A stretch of DNA of 64,000 nucleotides from Lysinibacillus sp. FSL K6-0232 (lineage in GTDB: Bacteria; Bacillota; Bacilli; Bacillales_A; Planococcaceae), in the NCBI RefSeq assembly GCF_038008325.1, contig NZ_JBBOYW010000001.1, positions 1,540,001 to 1,604,000 on the forward strand, written 5' to 3'. Both the position numbers and the translations under genes were made by a program. The notes below the pieces were generated by a model that was not told the origin of the DNA, did not search any database, and was given only the letters and a program-made list of their open reading frames with translations. Shown piece after piece: positions 17,158 through 25,913 of this stretch; the first letter of the stretch is position 1, and every line of letters begins with the position of its first letter.

Positions 17158-17350
17158 TTACATAAGAAAAATACTATGTGAAAAGCTGAACAGTTCAAAT
17201 GGCTGTAATTGTACATTCATTTAGGATCATCTATTTGTATTGATTATTTTGAAATAATTGATTGTGAAAAGCGTAATTTGACAGAAAAATGTATATAAGC
17301 TTGAAAAGTCTAATGCTTTAAAAGAAAATAATAAATTTTCAGAATATTTA

Positions 17351-17379
17351 TTGACTATGCTTTCACAAAGTATTATGAT
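17351..17379 (+). promoter_or_regulatory. SigmaA promoter of malic enzyme
   Basis: TTGACT, a 17-base spacer and TATGAT, 45 bases before the start codon. Confidence 0.75.
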
Positions 17380-17423
17380 TCTGAAATATAATCATAATTC
17401 AACAGGGAAAAGGATGGGGTAAA

Positions 17424-18626
17424 ATGGACGTAATGAAAAAGGCTTTAGAAATGCATGTACACTATAGTGGGAAATTAGAGATCAATTCAAAGGTTCCTGT
17501 TAAGGATTCTTATGATCTTAGTCTTGCTTATTCACCGGGAGTAGCTGCACCATGTGTAGAAATTGAAAAAAATCCATCATTGGTCTATGACTATACAATG
17601 AAGGGCAATATGGTGGCAGTAGTGTCAGATGGAACAGCAGTGCTAGGCTTAGGTGATATTGGGCCAAAGGCGGCATTGCCAGTAATGGAAGGAAAGGCGA
17701 TTTTATTAAAGCGTTTTGCCAATGTTGATGCTTTTCCAATTTGCCTAGATACAAAAAGTACGGATGAAATCGTCAGCATTGTGAAGGCGCTTGCTCCAAC
17801 GTTTGGCGCTGTCAATTTAGAAGACATTTCAGCACCGCGCTGCTTTGAAATTGAAGATCGCCTGCGTCAGGAATGTGATATTCCTGTGTTCCATGATGAC
17901 CAGCACGGCACAGCGATTGTTGTAGGGGCAGGGATGATTAATGCCAATCGTATTGTCAAAAAAGATGTAGCAACAATGAAGGTTGTTATTAATGGGGCTG
18001 GTGCTGCAGGTATTGCGATTTTACGCATCCTTGTGCAAATGGGCTATAAAAATATTTATATGTGTGATACAAAGGGTGTTATTTATGAGGGGCGTCCAGA
18101 GGGCATGAATCCGATTAAAGAAACGGTTGCCCATTTAACGAATCCAGAGAAAATTCAAGGCACATTGGATGATGTTCTTGTAGGGGCAGATGTCTTTATT
18201 GGCGTATCCGTTGCGAATTTATTAACAGAGGCTCATATTGCGTCTATGAATAACGATCCTATCGTGTTCGCTTTAGCAAATCCAAACCCTGAAATTACCT
18301 ATGACAATGCGAGAAAATGGGGCGTGCGTGTAATGGGCACAGGTCGTTCAGATTATCCAAACCAAATTAATAATGTGCTAGCATTCCCAGGCATTTTCCG
18401 TGGTGCATTAGATGTGCGTGCAACAGATATTAATGAGGCAATGAAAATTGCTGCGGTAGAGGCTATTGCATCGCTTGTAAGTGACGAGGAATTAACAGAG
18501 GAATATATCGTACCAAAATCTTTAGATGAACGCGTAGTAGAAATTGTGTCACGTGCTGTTAGTGGTGCGGCTGTTGAATCTGGTGTATCAGAGCTATTCC
18601 AACAAAATATCGCATTATCGGTATAA
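17424..18626 (+). CDS. Malic enzyme (NAD(P)-dependent, short YtsJ-like type)
   Basis: The 400-residue enzyme decarboxylates malate to pyruvate with NAD(P)+. Recognisable are SLAYSPGVAAPC, the catalytic lysine region MEGKAILLKRFA, FHDDQHGTAIV (metal and substrate) and the cofactor loop INGAGAAGIAI. The length fits the short two-domain bacterial form without a phosphotransacetylase domain. It has its own sigmaA promoter and a 420-base upstream region with Fnr/Rex-like palindromes. With the malate dehydrogenase at 3508 the window encodes two routes of malate use. Confidence 0.95.
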   Translation: MDVMKKALEMHVHYSGKLEINSKVPVKDSYDLSLAYSPGVAAPCVEIEKNPSLVYDYTMKGNMVAVVSDGTAVLGLGDIGPKAALPVMEGKAILLKRFANVDAFPICLDTKSTDEIVSIVKALAPTFGAVNLEDISAPRCFEIEDRLRQECDIPVFHDDQHGTAIVVGAGMINANRIVKKDVATMKVVINGAGAAGIAILRILVQMGYKNIYMCDTKGVIYEGRPEGMNPIKETVAHLTNPEKIQGTLDDVLVGADVFIGVSVANLLTEAHIASMNNDPIVFALANPNPEITYDNARKWGVRVMGTGRSDYPNQINNVLAFPGIFRGALDVRATDINEAMKIAAVEAIASLVSDEELTEEYIVPKSLDERVVEIVSRAVSGAAVESGVSELFQQNIALSV

Positions 18627-18627
18627 G

Positions 18628-18671
18628 AAAAAAATCTCCCACTCTCCTAAAGCGAGAGGGGAGATTTTTTA
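18628..18671. terminator. Bidirectional terminator between malic enzyme and Yip1-like gene
   Basis: AAAAAATCTCCC-CTCTC / GAGAG-GGGAGATTTTTT with a single bulged A and a 7-base loop. Confidence 0.88.
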
Positions 18672-19322
18672 CATCATGCCAATACCGACCAATCCAATTA
18701 TAATAATGAAAATAAAGACAAAGGCAATAATTCCTAACACAATCGAAGGAATGAGGATCGTAAAGAAAGCCATCCAATTTGAAAATTGGTGTGCTTCTGC
18801 GATGGCAGCTATGGAAATAATAAATGCCCAAATACTCACAACAATTGTTAGAATAATAGCTGGCCAAAAAATCCAAGGTAGTGGTCCTATGTAATCTGGA
18901 TTGAATAAAGATTCTGGTGAAGTCATTAACCAAATAAGATAGAACGGAATTAAAATGATAAATGGAATAGCTGTTAGGCTTAAGCCTCTAAATAAATCTG
19001 AATAAGTGCCAGTACCTTTAAAAAGCTTACCAAATAGCCATGCGACAAGGGCAGAAAAAGCTGTACTAATCATGCCTACAATTGGGGCGAAAATAATGCA
19101 TATTAACACTATGAGCCAAGGTGCAACATCATTTAAAAACTCTATATCGACTATCCCAGATAGAATAGAGCCAATATAACCAATTGATAACACCAAAATG
19201 GCAAAGCCAATCGTTTTTTCATGAAGCATATAACGAGTTGTTTGCTTTGGGTGTAGCCAAACGGATAAAAATGGATTTAGCTTTATTCTTTCTTCTTGTG
19301 GTGATTCATTATAATTTTCCAT
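18669..19322 (-). CDS. Yip1-domain integral membrane protein
   Basis: The 217 residues begin with a short acidic cytoplasmic part and the PFLSVWLHPKQTTRYMLHE sequence typical of bacterial Yip1-family proteins, followed by five or six membrane helices. Bacterial members are common in Bacillales and have no defined function. RBS GGAGGTAG precedes ATG 19322. It is monocistronic. Confidence 0.8.
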   Translation of the reverse strand: MENYNESPQEERIKLNPFLSVWLHPKQTTRYMLHEKTIGFAILVLSIGYIGSILSGIVDIEFLNDVAPWLIVLICIIFAPIVGMISTAFSALVAWLFGKLFKGTGTYSDLFRGLSLTAIPFIILIPFYLIWLMTSPESLFNPDYIGPLPWIFWPAIILTIVVSIWAFIISIAAIAEAHQFSNWMAFFTILIPSIVLGIIAFVFIFIIIIGLVGIGMM

Positions 19323-19391
19323 TAAACTACCTCCAACCTAATAAAATTTGCTGTTTCCTTACTATACGGCTTATATAGGGAAAAGTTTCAT

Positions 19392-19438
19392 AAAAAAGAA
19401 GGGTATGTTTAAAAAGTTATCTTAAGACATACCCTTCT
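19392..19438 (-). terminator. Terminator of purC
   Basis: Perfect 12-bp stem AGAAGGGTATGT / ACATACCCTTCT with an 18-base loop; T-run on the minus strand side. Confidence 0.85.
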
Positions 19439-19445
19439 GGATGAC

Positions 19446-20132
19446 TTATTCAGCTAGCATAATTTTTTCAAGCTCTAATGGCTCAATATATTGCTCACCT
19501 TTATAAGCACGCATATTGCCACCAGAAATTTCATCGATTAGTAAAATCTCATTTGTTTGAGCATCACGACCGAACTCTAATTTAATATCATATAGTGTTA
19601 AGCCTTTTTTTGCAAGCTCTGCTGCTACAAACTTTGAAATTTCAATTGTACGTTGTTTTAAAATCGCATATTCTTCATGTGTTAGTAGGTTTAACATTGC
19701 CAGTGCATCTTCAGAAATTGGAGGGTCTAGGCGTTCATCATCTTTAATGGTTACTTCGACAAAGGCATCTAGCTCTTGTCCTTCCGTCACATACGCACCG
19801 TAGCGGCGTAGGAATGAACCAACTGCTCTAAAGCGGCAAATCACCTCTAAGCCATTGCCAAAAACGGTTGCAGGTTTAACAGTCATTGTTGCGTCCTCAA
19901 AGTTAGCATCTACATAATGCGTAGGAACACCTTGTTCATTTAATTTCGCATAGAAATAAGAGGTTAAACGTAAACCAGCTAGACCAGCGCCATCAATTGT
20001 TAACCCAACCGTATTAGCACCTGGATCAAATACACCATTTTCACCTGTTACATCATCTTTAAATTTTAATAGATAGTGACCATCTTCTAGCTTAAATACA
20101 TTTTTTGTTTTTCCTGTATACAATAATTCCAC
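19446..20132 (-). CDS. purC: Phosphoribosylaminoimidazole-succinocarboxamide synthase, stand-alone
   Basis: PurC joins aspartate to CAIR in an ATP-dependent step of purine synthesis. YTGKTKNVF at the N-terminus, VICRFRAVGSFLRRYG, TIKDDERLDPPIS and KLEFGRD plus LIDEISGGNMR near the end are characteristic. The 228 residues are close to normal length. The start is GTG 20132 with a GGAGGA RBS. In Bacillus purC sits inside the large pur operon; here it is alone with its own promoter and possible PurBox half-sites, so it may be a second copy or a relocated gene. Confidence 0.93.
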   Translation of the reverse strand: MELLYTGKTKNVFKLEDGHYLLKFKDDVTGENGVFDPGANTVGLTIDGAGLAGLRLTSYFYAKLNEQGVPTHYVDANFEDATMTVKPATVFGNGLEVICRFRAVGSFLRRYGAYVTEGQELDAFVEVTIKDDERLDPPISEDALAMLNLLTHEEYAILKQRTIEISKFVAAELAKKGLTLYDIKLEFGRDAQTNEILLIDEISGGNMRAYKGEQYIEPLELEKIMLAE

Positions 20133-20165
20133 AACAAATCCTCCAATATTTTATAGAATACTACA

Positions 20166-20213
20166 ATTATAACACGAATATTTCAAATGTTTAATAATAA
20201 AAATGTTCGTTTA
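20166..20213 (-). promoter_or_regulatory. purC promoter with PurBox-like half-sites
   Basis: On the minus strand TTAAAC, 17 bases, TATAAT (20166-20194) forms a sigmaA promoter. Two inverted CGAA cores (20175-20178 and 20206-20209) resemble PurR PurBoxes, one matching about 11 of 13 positions, but the spacing is two to three bases longer than in Bacillus subtilis. Confidence 0.45.
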
Positions 20214-20254
20214 ACTAGCTTTTTCTGATTGTTTAACATGTGATTTTTATAGAA

Positions 20255-20292
20255 AAAAAGGATGATAACGAATAATTGTTATCATCCTTTTT
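20255..20292 (-). terminator. Terminator of gdhA
   Basis: Perfect GGATGATAAC / GTTATCATCC stem flanked by A- and T-runs, 8-base loop. Confidence 0.88.
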
Positions 20293-20297
20293 CGAGA

Positions 20298-21671
20298 TTA
20301 GTAAATGCCCTCAACAAGCATGCCGTCTGCTACTTTAACAAAGCCAGCAATATTTGCTCCCATTACAAGGTTGCCTGAGAAACCATATTTTTCAGCGGCT
20401 GCCTTACTATCTGCATAAATATCTTTCATAATTTGGTGAAGTTTCGCATCTACTTCTTCAAATGACCAAAATACGCGGCTTGAATCTTGTGCCATTTCAA
20501 GTGCAGATACTGCTACGCCACCAGCATTTGCTGCTTTGGCAGGACCAAATAATATGCCTGCTTCTAAAAATTCATTGATTGCTTCAAGGTCAGATGGCAT
20601 ATTTGCACCTTCACCGATTGCTTTTACACCATTTGCAATTAATGTACGAGCAGACTCACCATTAATTTCATTTTGTGTTGCACATGGTAGCGCAATATCA
20701 CAAGGAATTGTCCAAATACCTGTGCAGCCTTCTGTATAAGTAGCATTTGGTCGATAATTTACGTAAGTTGAAATACGGTCACCCTTTACTTCTTTAATTT
20801 CTTTGACAACATCTAAATCTAAGCCCTCTGGGTCATACACATAGCCTGAAGAATCAGAGCAAGCAACGACCTTTGCACCATACTGCTGTGATTTTTCGAT
20901 CGCATAAATGGAAACATTACCAGAGCCTGAAACAACAACTGTTTTTCCTTCGAATGAATCATTTGCGTCTTTTAGCATTTCATTCACAAAATAAACAGTA
21001 CCATAGCCAGTTGCTTCTTTACGTGCTAAAGAGCCGCCATAGCCAGGTGTTTTACCTGTTAATACACCTGATTCACTAGCTTTTGTTAAACGCTTGTATT
21101 GACCCCATAAATAGCCAACTTCACGACCACCTACACCAATATCACCAGCAGGAACATCGACATCTGGACCGATATGGCGGTATAATTCAGTCATAAATGC
21201 TTGACAGAAGCGCATAATTTCTGCGTTTGATTTACCTTTTGGATCAAAGTTAGAGCCACCTTTACCGCCGCCAATTGGCTGTCCTGTTAAAGCATTTTTA
21301 AAGATTTGCTCAAAGCCTAAGAATTTAATAATTGATTCATTTACAGAAGGATGGAAGCGAAGACCGCCTTTGTATGGTCCCATTACATTGCTATATTGTA
21401 CACGATAGCCACGGTTCACTTGGACTTGGTTGTTATCATCCTGCCAAGCTACACGGAAGGAAATAATACGATCTGGCTCAACGATACGAGATAAAATATT
21501 TGCTTCAATATATTCAGGATGCTGTGCAAAGACAGGCACTAATGAAATAAAAATTTCCTCCGCCGCTTGTAAAAATTCTGCTTGATGACTATTTTGTTGT
21601 TTTAATTGTTCAAATACGCCGTCTACGTATTCTTTTGCTAATTGTTCATTGCTTACCGTTGTGATTGTCAT
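20298..21671 (-). CDS. gdhA: NADP-type glutamate dehydrogenase
   Basis: The roughly 457-residue enzyme interconverts glutamate and 2-oxoglutarate plus ammonium. PYKGGLRFHPSV, the catalytic-lysine loop QPIGGGKGGSNFDPKG and DVPAGDIGVGGREVGYL are all diagnostic. The long hexameric type with its extended N-terminus fits the biosynthetic NADP enzymes (GdhA). ATG 21671 is preferred, nine bases after GGGGG; ATG 21686 has no RBS. It is monocistronic with a TTGAAT-N17-TACGAT promoter. Confidence 0.93.
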   Translation of the reverse strand: MTITTVSNEQLAKEYVDGVFEQLKQQNSHQAEFLQAAEEIFISLVPVFAQHPEYIEANILSRIVEPDRIISFRVAWQDDNNQVQVNRGYRVQYSNVMGPYKGGLRFHPSVNESIIKFLGFEQIFKNALTGQPIGGGKGGSNFDPKGKSNAEIMRFCQAFMTELYRHIGPDVDVPAGDIGVGGREVGYLWGQYKRLTKASESGVLTGKTPGYGGSLARKEATGYGTVYFVNEMLKDANDSFEGKTVVVSGSGNVSIYAIEKSQQYGAKVVACSDSSGYVYDPEGLDLDVVKEIKEVKGDRISTYVNYRPNATYTEGCTGIWTIPCDIALPCATQNEINGESARTLIANGVKAIGEGANMPSDLEAINEFLEAGILFGPAKAANAGGVAVSALEMAQDSSRVFWSFEEVDAKLHQIMKDIYADSKAAAEKYGFSGNLVMGANIAGFVKVADGMLVEGIY

Positions 21672-21703
21672 AATGAAAACCCCCATTTGATTTTGATAGG
21701 TGT

Positions 21704-21732
21704 ATCGTATATGTATTTTTCAAACTATTCAA
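21704..21732 (-). promoter_or_regulatory. Candidate gdhA promoter
   Basis: Minus-strand TTGAAT, 17 bases, TACGAT. Confidence 0.45.
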
Positions 21733-21845
21733 TAAAATATTTTTTGACTTTGTGAAAAATTGAGCAAGAGAGGCTGGGAAAATGTTATTTCGAAATAATT
21801 ACGGAGTGGATGATTCATCTAATTATGAGAAGGGAATGATGCCTT

Positions 21846-22319
21846 ATTGTAAAGGTTCTAATTGACGCTGATGCCTGTCCAGTAGTGGATTTGGCGCTAT
21901 CTATATCATCTGAGTTTGAGATTGAAACTATCTTATTTTGCGATACGTCCCACCGTATTGAACGTGATAATGTAATAACAATTATTGTACCAAAAGGACC
22001 CGATTCGGTTGATTTTACGCTAGTGAATGCGCTTTCAAAGCATGATATTGTCATTACACAGGATTATGGTTTAGCAGCGATGGTTTTAGCAAGAGGGGGC
22101 TATCCAATTGACCAAAATGGACGTGAAATGACCAATGAAAATATCGAACGTTTGCTCGAAATGCGCCATGTTGGACAAAAAATTAGACGTGCAGGGGGAC
22201 GTACAAGGGGACCGAAAAAAAGAACACAAGAAAACAATATTTCGTTTGAAATGAAATTTCGACAAATTTGTGAACGAGCAATTTTAGCCTATAAAATGGA
22301 GGAGTCAATCGATGAATAA
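21846..22319 (+). CDS. UPF0178 (YaiI/YqxD) family protein with no canonical start codon
   Basis: The protein matches the YaiI/YqxD family: VLIDADACPVVDLA at the N-terminus, VITQDYGLAAMVLARG, and the basic RRAGGRTRGPKKR segment. The conserved N-terminus lies upstream of the first usable GTG (21885), yet between the preceding in-frame stop (21837) and that GTG there is no ATG, GTG or TTG. An ATT at 21846, ten bases after GAGAAGGGA, would give IVKVLIDADACPVV. Either translation starts at ATT, as in infC, or a one-base frameshift separates ATG 21836 from the conserved frame. It overlaps dsdA by 8 bases. Confidence 0.8.
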   Translation: MVKVLIDADACPVVDLALSISSEFEIETILFCDTSHRIERDNVITIIVPKGPDSVDFTLVNALSKHDIVITQDYGLAAMVLARGGYPIDQNGREMTNENIERLLEMRHVGQKIRRAGGRTRGPKKRTQENNISFEMKFRQICERAILAYKMEESIDE

Positions 22320-23628
22320 CAACGATAAAGACACACTATTGCAGCAATTTCCACAGCTAAAAGATATCGCCAAGCACCATACGGTACTATGGGAAAATAC
22401 AAATTGGTTAAAAGAACCGACTACAACCCTTTTTTCCATGCAAGAGGTAGCAGATGCAGAACAAACATTGCAGCGCTTTTCTTCCTATTTAAAAATCGTA
22501 TTTCCTGAGCTTGTGGCAAGCAATGGCTTGATTGAATCAGCGATTAAGGCTATTCCTGCAATGAAGCAGGCACTTGAAAAGCTCTATGGGGTCACAATAC
22601 AAGGGCAATTATTCATGAAATGCGACCATGCATTGCCGATTTCCGGTTCCATTAAAGCACGCGGTGGAATTTATGAAGTACTAAAGCATGCTGAACGGCT
22701 AGCATTAGCAAGTGGCAAGCTAAAAAAAGGGGATGATTATGCTGTTTTAGCAACAGAGGAATGGCAGACGTTCTTCCAGCAGTATACGATTGCGGTTGGC
22801 TCTACAGGCAACTTAGGCTTAAGTATCGGCATTATGGGCAAGCAGCTCGGCTTTAATGTCGTTGTACATATGTCGAGTGATGCAAAGGAATGGAAAAAGG
22901 CTATGCTGCGTGAAAAGGGAGCGACAGTTATTGAACATCAGGCGGATTATAGTGTTGCAGTAGAGCAGGGACGACAGGAAGCTGAACAAGATGCTACGTG
23001 TCATTTTATTGATGATGAAAATTCCAAGGACTTGTTTGCAGGCTATGCCGTTGCCGCTAAACGTTTAAAAGATCAATTGGAACAGGCAAATATACTCGTG
23101 GATAAGGCACATCCATTGTTCGTCTATTTACCATGTGGGGTAGGGGGAGGTCCAGGAGGTGTTGCCTATGGGTTACGCGAATTATTTGGTGAGCATGTGC
23201 ATATTTTCTTTGCAGAGCCAGTTGCCTCCCCTTGCATGACCATTGGCTTAATGACAGGTTTACATGATGCGATTAGTGTAGAGGATATTGGTCTTGATAA
23301 TAAAACTGAAGCGGATGGCCTTGCTGTTGGACGCGCTTCTAAATTTGTAGGCAAGGTGATGGAGCACTATATTAGTGGCTGCTATACAGTGACAGATGAG
23401 GAGCTGTTTGCTTCACTCGGCTTAGCGATGGAGCATGAAGGGTTATTTTTAGAGCCTTCCGCACATGCGGGTATGTTTGGCGCTATTCGTCTATGGCAAA
23501 AGGGTCAATCCTATTTAGAGAAGCATAGCTTAGTCAATCAGATGGACCAAGCGACACATCTTGTCTGGGCAACTGGTGGCAGTATGGTTCCCGAAGCCAT
23601 GCGTGCAGCCTATTTAGCCAAACGTTAG
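22312..23628 (+). CDS. dsdA: D-serine ammonia-lyase
   Basis: The 438-residue PLP enzyme deaminates D-serine to pyruvate and ammonium. The PLP lysine is in PISGSIKARGG, SVGSTGNLGLSIG-like AVGSTGNLGLSIG follows, and the phosphate-binding loop is CGVGGGPGG. Length and motifs fit DsdA of fold type II. It overlaps the UPF0178 gene by 8 bases, so the two are translationally coupled. A class V aminotransferase lies convergently downstream; both act on serine- or alanine-related amino acids, but a shared role is only inferred. Confidence 0.92.
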   Translation: MNNNDKDTLLQQFPQLKDIAKHHTVLWENTNWLKEPTTTLFSMQEVADAEQTLQRFSSYLKIVFPELVASNGLIESAIKAIPAMKQALEKLYGVTIQGQLFMKCDHALPISGSIKARGGIYEVLKHAERLALASGKLKKGDDYAVLATEEWQTFFQQYTIAVGSTGNLGLSIGIMGKQLGFNVVVHMSSDAKEWKKAMLREKGATVIEHQADYSVAVEQGRQEAEQDATCHFIDDENSKDLFAGYAVAAKRLKDQLEQANILVDKAHPLFVYLPCGVGGGPGGVAYGLRELFGEHVHIFFAEPVASPCMTIGLMTGLHDAISVEDIGLDNKTEADGLAVGRASKFVGKVMEHYISGCYTVTDEELFASLGLAMEHEGLFLEPSAHAGMFGAIRLWQKGQSYLEKHSLVNQMDQATHLVWATGGSMVPEAMRAAYLAKR

Positions 23629-23636
23629 GGAAGCTT

Positions 23637-23738
23637 GCTCAATTTAAGTTGCTAAGTGATCAAAAATGGAAGAGATACGCTCAACACAGGTATGTAAGTG
23701 ATCAAAACTAGAATCCATTTGCTCAATAAACTAGGAGG
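23637..23738. repeat. Second intergenic array with 21-nt period and 42-nt superperiod
   Basis: GCTCAA occurs at 23637, 23679 and 23721 (42-base steps), and GATCAA at 23658 and 23700, exactly halfway. The units therefore alternate every 21 bases, as in the array at 14672, but with unrelated sequence. The stretch between dsdA and the terminator has no other content. Confidence 0.75.
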
Positions 23739-23768
23739 AGCCACTTGCTTAAATGGCTCCTCCTAGTT
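23729..23768. terminator. Bidirectional terminator between dsdA and aminotransferase
   Basis: Perfect 15-bp stem AACTAGGAGGAGCCA / TGGCTCCTCCTAGTT with a 10-base loop; the T-run is weak. Confidence 0.75.
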
Positions 23769-23769
23769 C

Positions 23770-24936
23770 TTATGCTTTTTGTTGTGCAGCTAAAAAGACC
23801 TGCTGTGCGGCAAGAACGCCTGCTCCTGGCTCAAAATCGTAGGAGAAGTCTTTTAGGGCAGCTTCCATTAATGATACGGCTTGTAAAATATCGCTTGGGA
23901 AGCAATAGCCCATATGACCGAAGCGGAAAATTTGCCCTTGTAGATGACCAAGTCCACCAGCAAAATCTACATGATAGTGCTGCTTAAGATGCGCTAAAAA
24001 TTCGCCAAGGTCAATGCCTTGAGGTGCTTTAATAGCTGTAATCGTTGGTGAGGCATATTGCTCCTCCGCTAAAAGCTCGATATTCAGTGCCTTCATAGCA
24101 CTGCGCACCATATCTTTCATTAATGCATGGCGAGCCACTGTTTGTGCAAAGCCGCCTTCCTGCTCGATTAGCTTGCAAACCTCATGCAGCCCGTAAATCA
24201 ATGTAATTGCAGGGGTATTTGGTGTCATTCCCTTTTCTGCCCAGCTACGATAGCTGCGTAAATTTAAATAGTAGGATGGTGTTTGATTTTCTTCAATGAC
24301 TTTCCATGCTCTATCACTAACGCTAACAAGTGAAAGCCCTGGTGGTAGCATCATAGCCTTTTGTGAGCCTGTTACTAAAATATCAATGCCCCAAGCATCC
24401 ATTTCAGCAGGTACTCCGCCAATACAGCTTACACCATCGACAATAACAAGAGCATCTGTTTCCTCACGAATAACTTGCGCTAATGCTGCAACTGGATTTA
24501 AAATACCTGTCGATGTTTCATTGTACGTTACAAATACAGCTTGAATATTATTTAAAGGCTGTAAAAAGGCACGTAGCTCCTCTGCTGTGCAAGCTTGTCC
24601 CCATTCCTTTGCCAGCTTATGTACATGGAAGCCGTATTGCTCACAAATCGATACAAAATAATCACCAAATGCGCCAACCGTAATGACAACAACCTCTTCT
24701 CCAGCAGAAACCGTATTGACTGCCGCAGCTTCAAGGGCAGCTGTCCCACCTGATGGTAAAAGTAAGATGTCCTGTGTTGTGCCGAAAACGGGCTTTACAA
24801 GCTCAGTTGTTTCACGGTATAGCTCTACGAATTCTTGACTTCGATGACTAAAAATATCCTGATTCATCGCAAGCTGAACCTTTTTTGGAATAGGCGTTGG
24901 CCCTGGGTGTCTTAAAATATTTTCATACACAATCAT
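23770..24936 (-). CDS. Class V aminotransferase (serine-pyruvate / alanine-glyoxylate type)
   Basis: The 388-residue PLP enzyme starts with the family pattern RHPGPTPIPKKV and SHRSQEF, and carries LLLPSGGTAALEAA, VDGVSCIGGVP and the PLP lysine in VTGSQKAMMLPPGL. These match the SgaA/PucG/AGAT group that uses serine, alanine or ureidoglycine as donor and glyoxylate or pyruvate as acceptor; the exact pair cannot be decided. The ATG at 24936 follows AAAGGGG; a TTG one codon earlier is less likely. No purine-degradation genes are adjacent, which weakens a PucG assignment. Confidence 0.88.
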   Translation of the reverse strand: MIVYENILRHPGPTPIPKKVQLAMNQDIFSHRSQEFVELYRETTELVKPVFGTTQDILLLPSGGTAALEAAAVNTVSAGEEVVVITVGAFGDYFVSICEQYGFHVHKLAKEWGQACTAEELRAFLQPLNNIQAVFVTYNETSTGILNPVAALAQVIREETDALVIVDGVSCIGGVPAEMDAWGIDILVTGSQKAMMLPPGLSLVSVSDRAWKVIEENQTPSYYLNLRSYRSWAEKGMTPNTPAITLIYGLHEVCKLIEQEGGFAQTVARHALMKDMVRSAMKALNIELLAEEQYASPTITAIKAPQGIDLGEFLAHLKQHYHVDFAGGLGHLQGQIFRFGHMGYCFPSDILQAVSLMEAALKDFSYDFEPGAGVLAAQQVFLAAQQKA

Positions 24937-25076
24937 CAATCCCCTTTACATAATAGAAATTCTAAATTTTCTAACTAAATAATAACATATTTATTGACCA
25001 TGCTAGACGCTTTTTTGAAAAACGATGGAAAACCCTGTCATACGAATGATAAAATCTCTTAAAAAGGGGGGATTAT

Positions 25077-25367
25077 ATGCAAACAAAAATGCGTTATCCA
25101 TTTATTTATTTTTTACAACAGCCAAATCATGTGATGGTTTATAAAATTCAGACATTGAAGCATATAACATTAGCGGATATTACGGAAAAGGGTGAATGGC
25201 GGCAGTATATGCTTCAGCAGCATGAGCAGTTTGCAACGTTTAACCATGAACAAAGTAGCCCGTTGGAAGGATGGTCTATATGGGGCCCGCAAGATCAATT
25301 ATATCAGCTTGTCGATTGCATTAATGATTACATACAGCAGCAATCCAGCATTCGAGGGAAGCTCTAA
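25077..25367 (+). CDS. Small unknown protein (96 residues)
   Basis: A strong RBS (AAAAAGGGGGG) precedes ATG 25077 and an intrinsic terminator follows the stop by about ten bases, so the gene is convincing. The soluble sequence is rich in Gln, Tyr and Trp (QYMLQQHEQFATFNHEQ; EGWSIWGPQDQLYQLV), with no signal peptide or known motif. I do not recognise the family. Confidence 0.65.
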   Translation: MQTKMRYPFIYFLQQPNHVMVYKIQTLKHITLADITEKGEWRQYMLQQHEQFATFNHEQSSPLEGWSIWGPQDQLYQLVDCINDYIQQQSSIRGKL

Positions 25368-25375
25368 ATCGCATA

Positions 25376-25415
25376 GAAAAGCCTCTTTAGCTTTTTGGCA
25401 TAAAGAGGCTTTTCC
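25376..25415. terminator. Bidirectional terminator
   Basis: Perfect 13-bp stem GAAAAGCCTCTTT / AAAGAGGCTTTTC between two converging genes. Confidence 0.9.
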
Positions 25416-25424
25416 TTAGAGAAG

Positions 25425-25913
25425 TTATACAACAAATGGTCTATTCATACGCATTAAGCCGTAAATCATAAAGAATAATCCACCTGTGATCAGCGTTAAA
25501 ATAATGTATAGGACTGCTTTGCCCGTTTCTCCAGACCAACGATAAAATAGGCGATAGGTGAAATAGAGTGTGAAGCCGACAGCACCAATAGAAGCTATCC
25601 ATCCTATAAATGGTATAAATGAAATGATCAACAGCCCAGCATAAATTAAGATATTTCTTTTAGCTGTTGCACGTACGGTTTCTTGATCGTATCCATCAGC
25701 TGTGAGCAAGAACAGGCTATAGACATTAATGATCGGAATCCAAGCGATGTAGGCAACATCTCCAAAGCCATTTGTTTTCGATGCCATAAAATAAATAAGT
25801 GCAGTAATCACATAAGCGATTAACCCTAGAACAAGGCTTACCAAAATAATTACAAGAAATAAACCTCCAAAAAATGCATCATAATCATTGTAATAATAAG
25901 AATCATAATTCAT
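25425..25913 (-). CDS. Unknown four-helix membrane protein
   Basis: The 162 residues begin with a Tyr/Asp-rich cytoplasmic stretch (MNYDSYYYNDYDAFFGG) followed by about four membrane helices. WIPIINVYSLFLL and SFIPFIGWIASIG recall small DUF-type membrane proteins of Bacillales found next to growth or stress genes. RBS GGGAGG precedes ATG 25913. No function can be given. Confidence 0.7.
   Translation of the reverse strand: MNYDSYYYNDYDAFFGGLFLVIILVSLVLGLIAYVITALIYFMASKTNGFGDVAYIAWIPIINVYSLFLLTADGYDQETVRATAKRNILIYAGLLIISFIPFIGWIASIGAVGFTLYFTYRLFYRWSGETGKAVLYIILTLITGGLFFMIYGLMRMNRPFVV

Noticed and set aside
23770-24936. PucG (ureidoglycine aminotransferase) of purine breakdown
   Set aside because: No other purine-degradation genes lie nearby; a general class V aminotransferase call is safer.
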